Source of the DNA: CBFIHN01 sp965662575
GTDB taxonomy: Bacteria > Pseudomonadota > Gammaproteobacteria > Francisellales > CACEW01
Direction of reading: 5' to 3'
NCBI GenBank assembly: GCA_965662575.1
Contig: CBFIHN010000030.1
Span: 1 to 19,418 of the forward strand
Length of the DNA: 19,418 bases
A program made the position numbers and the translations under genes. Positions 13,601 to 19,418 of this stretch are shown piece after piece (the first letter of the stretch is position 1; every line of letters starts with the position of its first letter). A model generated the notes under the pieces. The model was given only the letters and a program-made list of their open reading frames with translations, had not been told where the DNA came from and made no database searches.

Positions 13601-14595
13601 AAAATGTTGCGATTATCGGTGCAGGCTTATCTGGCTTAACGGTGGCTCATCAATTAAAACATATAGCCAATATTACTGTATTTGAAAAATCTCGTGGTGT
13701 CGGTGGCCGCATGTCAACTCGTCGTGCGGAGCCCTATTTTTTTGATCATGGGGCACAGTTTTTTACAGTGCGCACGGAAGAATTTAAGAGCTTAATCGAC
13801 CCAATGATTACAGCCAATATTATTGCCCCTTGGCATGCACGGTTTGTTGAATTCACCGATGGAGTCATTACCGAAAGGCGACTCTGGGGCGACAAAGACA
13901 ATCCTCACTATGTCGGTGTGCCGGGTATGAATGCACTGCTAAAAGAGTTAAGTCGAGAGTTAGTAGTGCATTGCGACACACGCGTACATCATATTGCTAA
14001 GCAAAGTGACCAGTGGCTTTTGTATAATGAACAGCAGCAACTACTCGGGGCTTTTGATTGGGTTATTTCAAGTTTGCCTGCCGAACAAGCCGCCATGTTG
14101 TTGCCCTCATCCTTAGCTTTTTATCAACAGATAAAGTCGGTACGAATGAAATCATGCTTTTCATTGATGTTAGGTTTTAAGTATGACCTAGCATTGGACT
14201 TTGACGCTGCTCTGGTCCGTAATGCGGATATTAGCTGGATCTCAGTTAATCATTCAAAGCCAGGCAGAAAAAACGATCATACTTGTCTTTTGATTCATTC
14301 AACCAATCATTGGGCAAATCAACACATCGATGATAATCGAGATGATGTGTTAGATTATCTATGCAAACAGACTAGCCGCTTGATCGGTCATGATGTTAGT
14401 TTAGCAAATTATCAAGTTGTTCATGGTTGGCGCTATGCAAATATTGACAAACAACATAGTGTAAAGTATTTCATCGATCAGGAAGCAGGTATTGGAGTTT
14501 GTGGTGACTGGTTAATTCAGGGTCGAGTCGAAGCAGCCTTTATCAGTGGTCATAAACTTGGCAATCATCTTTTAGGAATGCTCCATCATGATTAA
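13597..14595 (+). CDS. FAD/NAD(P)-dependent amine-oxidase-like (renalase-like) protein
   Basis: 332 residues from ATG 13597, overlapping the alkB stop by 4 bases. An in-frame upstream ATG at 13537 would overlap alkB by 64 bases and is rejected. The Rossmann dinucleotide motif GAGLSG sits at 8-13, followed by VFEKSRGVGGRMSTRR, FDHGAQFFT and, near the C-terminus, GVCGDWLIQGRVEAAFISG, where the flavin is usually held. This pattern is that of the COG3380 renalase-like group. In vibrios and relatives such genes sit beside photolyase, SDR and ChrR/RpoE genes in light-response clusters. No signal peptide is seen, and the substrate is not known. Confidence 0.86.
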   Translation: MKNVAIIGAGLSGLTVAHQLKHIANITVFEKSRGVGGRMSTRRAEPYFFDHGAQFFTVRTEEFKSLIDPMITANIIAPWHARFVEFTDGVITERRLWGDKDNPHYVGVPGMNALLKELSRELVVHCDTRVHHIAKQSDQWLLYNEQQQLLGAFDWVISSLPAEQAAMLLPSSLAFYQQIKSVRMKSCFSLMLGFKYDLALDFDAALVRNADISWISVNHSKPGRKNDHTCLLIHSTNHWANQHIDDNRDDVLDYLCKQTSRLIGHDVSLANYQVVHGWRYANIDKQHSVKYFIDQEAGIGVCGDWLIQGRVEAAFISGHKLGNHLLGMLHHD

Positions 14596-15307
14596 CACTA
14601 TTGCAGTTATTGGTGGCTCTGGTGCTATAGGCACTGCCTTTATACGCTTATTATCTGCTAAGTATCCCAGTGCCCGTATTCATGTTTTTTCCCGTCAGCC
14701 ATCAGGCACTGTACTTTTCAATGTCACTCATCACATCATGGATTATCAAGATGAGGATTCTATTGCTCAGGCTGCCTCATTAGCTACGCAAGAGGCACCT
14801 TGGGATTACGTGATGGTTACAACAGGCTTATTACATGATGCTAAAACAAGACCAGAAAAATCCATCCGCGACTGTTCTGCAGAAAAATTTCAGCGTTTAT
14901 TCATAGCCAATACTATTTTTCCGACATTAGTAGCTAAACATTTTTTGCCCAGATTAAATAAGAAAAATCGATCTATTTTTGCTGTATTATCTGCTCGTGT
15001 TGGTAGTATCTCGGATAATCGTCTAGGTGGATGGTATGCTTATCGAGCTTCCAAGGCTGCACTGAATATGATGATTAAAAATGCCGCTATTGAGACAGCT
15101 AGATCTAATCGGCAAGCGATTATTGTTGGCCTGCATCCCGGTACAGTCGACAGTCATTTATCCAAGCCTTTTCAGGCGAATGTTCCTGAAGGCAAATTAT
15201 TTACACCTGATTTTTCAGCTGCAAAGCTGTATCAAGTTTTGCAAGATCTTGAAACAAGGCATAGCGGAAAATGCTATGCATGGGATGGGCAGGAGATTGC
15301 ACCATGA
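14588..15307 (+). CDS. Short-chain dehydrogenase/reductase (CsgA/C-factor-like)
   Basis: 239 residues; it overlaps the preceding gene by 8 bases. The nucleotide-binding motif GGSGAIG is at 9-15, and the catalytic pair Tyr152-x3-Lys156 (YAYRASK) follows SARVGS with candidate Ser135 or Ser140. LHPGTVDSHLSKPF is typical of the C-factor/sniffer-like SDR branch. The protein is probably cytoplasmic and NAD(P)H-dependent; its substrate is unknown. Its stop overlaps the photolyase start (ATGA). The family's repeated presence in photolyase/renalase-like clusters suggests a role in oxidised-metabolite handling during light stress, which is inference. Confidence 0.88.
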   Translation: MINTIAVIGGSGAIGTAFIRLLSAKYPSARIHVFSRQPSGTVLFNVTHHIMDYQDEDSIAQAASLATQEAPWDYVMVTTGLLHDAKTRPEKSIRDCSAEKFQRLFIANTIFPTLVAKHFLPRLNKKNRSIFAVLSARVGSISDNRLGGWYAYRASKAALNMMIKNAAIETARSNRQAIIVGLHPGTVDSHLSKPFQANVPEGKLFTPDFSAAKLYQVLQDLETRHSGKCYAWDGQEIAP

Positions 15308-16728
15308 CTGAAGAAACTGTTATCCATTGGTTTCGTCAAGATTTACGACTTGCTGATAACCCTGCTCTGAGCTTAGCGGCCAGACATGGTCGGGTTTTGC
15401 CTATCTACATTCTTGATAACGATCATGCTGGTGATTACGCGATGGGTAGCGCTAGCCGTTGTTGGTTACATCATTCCCTACAATCACTCAATGATTCCTT
15501 AGGCGGTGCGTTATCTGTTTATCGAGGCGATCCACTCGATATTTTAAATGACATCATTAAACGCTATCAGGTCACCGCTATATATTGGAATCGATGCTAT
15601 GAGCCATGGCGTTTAATTCGCGATATGCAACTTAAGAAACAGTTAAAGACCCGAGGGATTCTAGCTGAGAGTACCAATGGCTCATTGTTATGGGAACCTT
15701 GGTCGATTAAAAAATCGGATGGCACGCCCTATAAAGTATTTACACCGTTTTATCGTAAAGGGTGTCTCCAATCGGCAGCACCACGTGAACCCTTAATCAC
15801 ACCTCGGTCTGCTACTTATCTCAAGGACAACGCCTCACTTGATATTGAACAACTAACGCTTTTACCTGATACCCATTGGGATCAGCCATTGGCATCGCAT
15901 TGGAATATCGGTGAAATGGCTGCTCATCAAAGTTTACAAAACTTTATCGAACAGGGATTGCCTCACTATAAAGACGGGCGCAATCATCCTGCAAAACCTT
16001 ACGTTTCTAGATTATCTCCCCACCTACATTTTGGTGAGATCTCTCCTAACCAGATTTGGTATAACGTTCGCAGTTTAGGTGCTAACTCGCACATTGATCA
16101 TTTTTGTAGTGAACTAGGCTGGCGGGAGTTCTCTTATAGTCAGTTGTATTATCATCCCGATTTACCAAGGAAAAACTTACAGTCAAAATTTGATGACTTT
16201 CCGTGGGTGAATGATCAAACTCTTTTGCGAGCTTGGCAGCAAGGGAAAACCGGTGTGCCGGTGGTTGATGCGGGTATGCGCGAACTTTGGCAAACTGGCT
16301 ATATGCACGGTCGGGTACGGATGATTGTTGGCTCCTATCTTGTCAAGAATTTGCGCCTGCATTGGCATCATGGCGAGCGCTGGTTTTGGGATACTTTAGT
16401 TGATGCTGATTTGGCAAACAATAGTGCCAGCTGGCAATGGATTGCCGGTTGTGGTGCCGATGCCGCGCCGTATTTTCGAATTTTTAACCCGGTCACACAA
16501 GGGCAAAAATTTGATCCGAATGGTGATTATATACGCAAATGGTTGCCGGAAATTGCCAATCTACCGAATAAGTTTTTGTTTAATGTTTGGGAAGCACCCG
16601 CAACGACTCTAGAGCAAGCAGGGATTGTACTTGGTAGAACTTATCCAAAACCAGTGGTTGATTTAAAACAATCTCGCCATACTGCATTAGAGGCATTTCA
16701 ATCACTAAAACAGATGATACCATACTGA
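15304..16728 (+). CDS. phrB: Deoxyribodipyrimidine photolyase (class I)
   Basis: 474 residues from ATG 15304, overlapping the SDR stop; the upstream in-frame ATG at 15271 lies inside the SDR gene. The enzyme uses blue light, FAD and an antenna pigment to split pyrimidine dimers in DNA. Seen: N-terminal antenna domain starting TVIHWFRQDLRLADNPAL, the FTPFYRKG linker, and the FAD domain with RLSPHLHFGEIS, ELGWREFSY, GVPVVDAGMRELWQTGYMHGR, RMIVGSYLVKNL and a Trp-rich ASWQW stretch before DAAPYFRIFNP. The GMREL-TGYMHGR-R series binds flavin and DNA. Length matches E. coli PhrB (472). A cryptochrome role cannot be excluded. A relic of an iron-sulfur photolyase gene begins at its stop codon. Confidence 0.93.
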   Translation: MTEETVIHWFRQDLRLADNPALSLAARHGRVLPIYILDNDHAGDYAMGSASRCWLHHSLQSLNDSLGGALSVYRGDPLDILNDIIKRYQVTAIYWNRCYEPWRLIRDMQLKKQLKTRGILAESTNGSLLWEPWSIKKSDGTPYKVFTPFYRKGCLQSAAPREPLITPRSATYLKDNASLDIEQLTLLPDTHWDQPLASHWNIGEMAAHQSLQNFIEQGLPHYKDGRNHPAKPYVSRLSPHLHFGEISPNQIWYNVRSLGANSHIDHFCSELGWREFSYSQLYYHPDLPRKNLQSKFDDFPWVNDQTLLRAWQQGKTGVPVVDAGMRELWQTGYMHGRVRMIVGSYLVKNLRLHWHHGERWFWDTLVDADLANNSASWQWIAGCGADAAPYFRIFNPVTQGQKFDPNGDYIRKWLPEIANLPNKFLFNVWEAPATTLEQAGIVLGRTYPKPVVDLKQSRHTALEAFQSLKQMIPY

Positions 16729-17279
16729 TGTGTGAGGTCTGGGATGAAGCAACCTATGTCAAGCATCACAAAAAGAAAATAACCTTTTTATTTTGCAGTA
16801 ACCCGCGATCAGGCATTGCAAGTGCTCAAATTGTTTGTTGAGCAGCGCCTCAGTCAATTTGGCACTTACCAGGATGCGATGCTGGAAAATGAACCCTGGA
16901 TGTTTCACTCTCATATCAGCTTTTATTTGAACTGCGGTTTACTATTGCCAATAGAATGTATCAAAGCAGCAGAAAAGGCCTACTATCAGGGCAAAGCACC
17001 TTTAAATGCTGTTGAAGGATTTATCCGACAAATTATGGGTTGGCGAGAGTATATACGTGGAATTTATTGGCTGACAATGCCGGATTATGCAAAACTGAAT
17101 TTTTTATACGCCAAGCGAAATCTGCCTCGCTTCTACTGGACGGCAAATACCAATATGAATTGTTTGCGACAATGCGTGCAGGAAACAAAAGAAAACGCTT
17201 ATGCACATCAATTCAACGCTTGATGGTATTGGGTAACTTTGCACTGCTTGCGGGTATTGACCCTGCACACTTAAGCTGA
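16728..17279 (+). pseudogene. Broken Fe-S photolyase/cryptochrome (PF04244 type)
   Basis: Three homologous pieces remain. From ATG 16728 the frame reads MCEVWDEATYVKHHKKKITF, matching a segment some 30 residues into these proteins. Near 16795 it is joined to a later part in another frame, VTRDQALQVLKLFVEQRLSQ, continuing through NEPWMFHSHIS, NAVEGFIRQIMGWREYIRG and PRFYWTANTNM. Around 17207-17213 the frame shifts again: AYAHQFNA then stop in one frame, IQRLMVLGNFALLAGIDPAHL in another. Restoring one A in CATCAATTC repairs it. The N-terminus, about 170 middle residues and the cysteine-rich C-terminal Fe-S region are missing. The intact protein would be a 6-4 photolyase-like repair enzyme with FAD and a 4Fe-4S cluster, fitting as the fifth operon gene. 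Confidence 0.82.
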
Positions 17280-17283
17280 TCAA

Positions 17284-17640
17284 TCAAATTCATCGCTATT
17301 ATTTTTTGCTGCTCATCATGATAAAAAATAGCACTTTGGTATTGCGCTCCGATATCCGGTCCCTGACCATCTACCTGTGTTGGGTCATGCAATTCAAAAA
17401 ATAACTTTGTTAGCGATTCATAATTAGTTTGATCGTTATCATATAAGACTCTAACTGCCTCATAATGTTTACTGACCCCATCGCAAACTTGCTGATAAGT
17501 CGGATTGTCTATTTCACCACCGATATAACCCGATTCTACTTTGATAACGCCTGCCAGGGTGCTCAGTCGCCTTATCAACAATGATTTTATAAGCTTTTGG
17601 CATAAGACTATTTGTTTTTTTAACATGATTTATGCCTTGG
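17284..17640 (-). pseudogene. msrA: Deletion remnant of an MsrB/MsrA methionine sulfoxide reductase
   Basis: On the minus strand, AGVIKVESGYIGGEIDNPTY, CDGVSKHYEAVRVLYD, FFELHDPTQVDGQGPDIG and QYQSAIFYHDEQQKIIA match the middle and end of MsrA. The catalytic GCFWC segment at the N-terminus is gone, and similarity ends at NLIDQLK before the natural C-terminus. In another frame just upstream, KKTNSLMPKAYKIIVDKATE followed by HPG (17553-17620) resembles the beginning of an MsrB domain. This suggests an MsrB-MsrA fusion in which nearly all of MsrB and the start of MsrA were deleted at about 17555. An ORF of 137 codons (17213-17626) stays open over it, but it cannot encode an active enzyme. It converges on, and its end is fused to, the photolyase relic. 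Confidence 0.75.
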
Positions 17641-17754
17641 ATTTTATAGTAAATCCTATTTCATTGCGCCTAATGGATGGCAATGTCCACGGTGGGTTAT
17701 AAAACATTAACAGGGGTGTTGTCGATACATTGAGGCTGTGAACTCTAATATAAG

Positions 17755-18372
17755 ACTTTTACCAAATGTAAATGCCAATACCAATCCCGTGTATTGGCAT
17801 AGTGCTACCCATAACCAGCGCTGATTTTTCTTGCTGCCAACGAATGATCACTGCTCATCCAATTGAGCGTCAACACAGAGAATTAAGGCATTAGAGCTCT
17901 TGGGCATCTGATTCAAATTGGCCTTTTTAATATTCACAGCTTTAGCCTTGATTATACTGATGGCTTTGACACAGCTGATTTTTAGGGTCTTGGCAACATC
18001 ACGAATACCGCTGCCTCTAAGTGTCTGAGCTATGATCTTACTCTCAATATTTGTCTTGCAGCCATGATAGGTATAGTCTTGAGACAATAGAAACGTTTTT
18101 GTTTTGCAGCTGTTATTTTGGCATAAATAACGCTGCTTGTCTTCGTGGGTTTTCCCATTTTTCTTAACATCATCTTGCTGGCAAGTTAGGAAACATACTT
18201 TGATGTACGTCGCCAATTCATTGTCTCCATATAATTCAAGCTGTATAATTTTAAACCTAGCAACACATTTAGAACACCACCGTTTTTTTCCAGCAAAAAT
18301 TTTGTTACATTTATAATTGAATGTTAAGTAGCACAAACATCCAGCCAAGTAATTAGTGCTATAGAAACTCAA
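17755..18372 (-). pseudogene. IS1 family transposase remnant with premature stop
   Basis: The 174-codon frame 18372-17848 contains a zinc-ribbon-like region (C60, C64, C84, C89 around DDVKKNGKTHEDKQRYLC) and the helix-turn-helix SGIRDVAKTLKISCVKAISI, both typical of IS1 InsA. After DAQLDEQ the frame stops at TGA 17850-17848, then continues without shift as SFVGSKKNQRWLWVALCQYT to FTFGK at 17755. The family has DEQWSFVG here, so a TGG-to-TGA change broke the gene. The rest of the catalytic domain is lost. The first ~54 codons (18211-18372) do not resemble IS1 and may be flanking sequence. No terminal repeats are recognised. Confidence 0.8.
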
Positions 18373-18387
18373 GGATGAATATTTATG

Positions 18388-18404
18388 TCAAAATACTATT
18401 TTGA
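18388..18404. promoter_or_regulatory. Perfect 8-1-8 palindrome TCAAAATA-C-TATTTTGA
   Basis: TCAAAATA (18388-18395), one C, and its exact complement TATTTTGA (18397-18404). It lies 16 bases upstream of the transposase-relic frame. The symmetry fits an operator, but no regulator is identified. Confidence 0.35.
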
Positions 18405-18655
18405 ACTCTATCGCGCGAATGAATCAGATACGACCACCATAGGGATCAATTTTTTTAGACAATAACCATTTACTATGCTAGTTGAATAATAGCAAGATTG
18501 AGTCACAATGCTTCTGGTAGCAGCTATCGAACGGATTTCTAAAAATAAATTTACCACGGTCGTAGCGCGATAATTGATTTTTGTCTAAACAAAAATTGCT
18601 CCTAACCGGTAAGTTATTTTTGACCCGTTAGTTACCAAAATAGAAAGAGAATTTT
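18405..18655. other. AT-rich gap upstream of the CheD-like gene, with one inverted repeat
   Basis: No gene is seen. ATTTTTGT (18577-18584) and ACAAAAAT (18589-18596) form a perfect 8-bp stem with a CTAA loop, about 60 bases before the next ATG. GGTAA/TTACC at 18609-18640 is weaker. No clear -35/-10 pair is visible. Confidence 0.4.
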
Positions 18656-19357
18656 ATGTATAAAAATCTGTCAAAAATAAAAGTATTAGAAATTGGATCC
18701 TACCAAAAACTGGAAGAACCTTTGTTAGTTGACTCCATGACTACCTGCTTACTCGTAATGGCATATTATGGCAAAGATAAAGAGCCTCTTTGCCTTCATT
18801 TAGCTAACCATAATCTTATTGATGATGAAATATCTTTAAATAATATCACAAAATCTTTAAATAGTTATCTACCAGAAAATTTTCATACAGAAGCCAATCT
18901 TGGTGAGCTGAAAATTTTTTTTATTGGTGGCCATCCTGATAATAAACTTTATGCGCGTACAGCAATTGAAAATTATCTCATTAGAAAAAGGGTTACGGAA
19001 AATAGAATATCAGATTTCATGAACAACTCTATCATTGAAATTTTAAAGCTTGACAGCGAATTCAACAACGAAAACTCTCTCCCAGAAAATCATAAATACC
19101 AGATTGTTTTTTATCCTAAGGTTTTCAATAATGATCAAGTTAATGTTGAAATATTCAAAACTCAAGATGATTTTAAAGAAAATATTAGTAAAGTTGATTT
19201 CATAGAAGCACAGGATATCAATGTAGAATCGTACCTATCTTCCCAAGAATACTACCGTCCTTCTAAAATACTTGAGTATTACAAGAATTATACTGAGGAT
19301 CTAGAAACAGGGAAAATGCATATCATGTCTAATCCTATCATCCGCGAATTCAATTAA
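18656..19357 (+). CDS. Lone unrecognised protein with CheD-like deamidase pattern
   Basis: 233 residues, AT-rich and rich in Asn, Lys, Ile and Glu, unlike its neighbours. ATG at 18656 follows AGAGAA. No signal peptide or membrane helix is seen. The N-terminal half resembles chemoreceptor glutamine deamidase CheD in layout: KVLEIGSY near the start (T. maritima CheD has KVIGIGEY), a cysteine in DSMTTCLLVMAYYG (Cys31), a histidine in CLHLANH (His48), then LKIFFIGGHPDN and ARTAIENYLIRKRV like the CheD GG and IGxRNxExV stretches. Cys31 to His48 is 17 residues, the same as Cys27 to His44 in T. maritima CheD. The third catalytic residue (Thr21 there) has no exact partner; Ser27 or Thr29/30 could serve. 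No chemotaxis genes are nearby, so a deamidase effector or orphan enzyme is possible. This is pattern-based inference. Confidence 0.5.
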   Translation: MYKNLSKIKVLEIGSYQKLEEPLLVDSMTTCLLVMAYYGKDKEPLCLHLANHNLIDDEISLNNITKSLNSYLPENFHTEANLGELKIFFIGGHPDNKLYARTAIENYLIRKRVTENRISDFMNNSIIEILKLDSEFNNENSLPENHKYQIVFYPKVFNNDQVNVEIFKTQDDFKENISKVDFIEAQDINVESYLSSQEYYRPSKILEYYKNYTEDLETGKMHIMSNPIIREFN

Positions 19358-19370
19358 GAAACCGCCACCC

Positions 19371-19418
19371 CTGGTTGTATAGCAACCAGCTACTTATGCA
19401 CGCCTGACCGACAGTCAG
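19371..19418. repeat. Hairpins at window end
   Basis: CTGGTTG (19371-19377) pairs with CAACCAG (19383-19389) around TATAG, and CTGAC (19404-19408) pairs with GTCAG (19414-19418). The first begins 13 bases after the preceding stop but lacks a T-run, so it is only a possible terminator. Confidence 0.4.

Noticed and set aside
17040..17279. Separate small gene of 79 codons
   Set aside because: Only its last ~25 residues are meaningful, and they are the frame-shifted continuation of the photolyase relic.
1..19418. CRISPR array, integron attC series or chromosomal parS site
   Set aside because: No regularly spaced direct repeats, no array-like structure and no TGTTTCACGTGAAACA-like site were seen on reading the sequence by eye.

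Overview
The window looks like chromosomal DNA of a gammaproteobacterium. The gene set is typical of that class (yifB/comM, ubiK, glnK, zapE, dusA, clpB). Coding capacity is moderately AT-rich, and several regions show insertion sequences and gene decay, so a host-associated or genome-reducing lineage is possible. I cannot name the genus from sequence alone.

Layout. (1) 1-476: the 3' end of an unrecognised protein with a Pro/Gly/Glu-rich linker. (2) 539-2851, minus strand: glnK, ubiK and yifB, with a hairpin-rich gap between ubiK and yifB; no amtB lies beside glnK. (3) 2947-4613, plus strand: an alpha/beta hydrolase translationally coupled to zapE. (4) 4787-8479, minus strand: clpB, tRNA-Gly(GCC) and dusA in that transcriptional order. 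A sigma32-like promoter precedes clpB and the tRNA has its own promoter. (5) 8671-10251, plus strand: a plasmid-type parA-parB pair set between housekeeping genes, with a 12-bp palindrome at the parA start region. (6) 10315-12550: a membrane-anchored glutamate-synthase-domain protein and a CDP-alcohol phosphatidyltransferase. (7) 12606-12857: an ISL3-type transposase fragment. (8) 12974-16728: a tightly overlapping operon of alkB, an FAD-dependent amine-oxidase/renalase-like protein, a short-chain dehydrogenase and a photolyase, probably a DNA-damage/light-stress operon. (9) 16728-18372: a scrapyard. It holds an iron-sulfur photolyase/cryptochrome gene (PF04244 type) broken by a 5' loss, an internal deletion and a frameshift; an msrB/msrA-like fusion cut down to an inactive piece; and an IS1-like transposase with a TGG-to-TGA stop. 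(10) 18656-19357: an AT-rich lone gene whose residue pattern resembles CheD-type cysteine deamidases, followed by hairpins at the window end.

How the parts relate. Regions 2-4 are core nitrogen signalling, quinone biosynthesis, cell division, tRNA modification and protein-quality functions. Region 8 forms one repair/photoprotection unit whose last member has been lost. The most interesting items for a second look are the ParAB pair in chromosomal context, the CheD-like lone protein, and the string of nested deletions downstream of the photolyase. I saw no CRISPR array, rRNA or complete insertion sequence.
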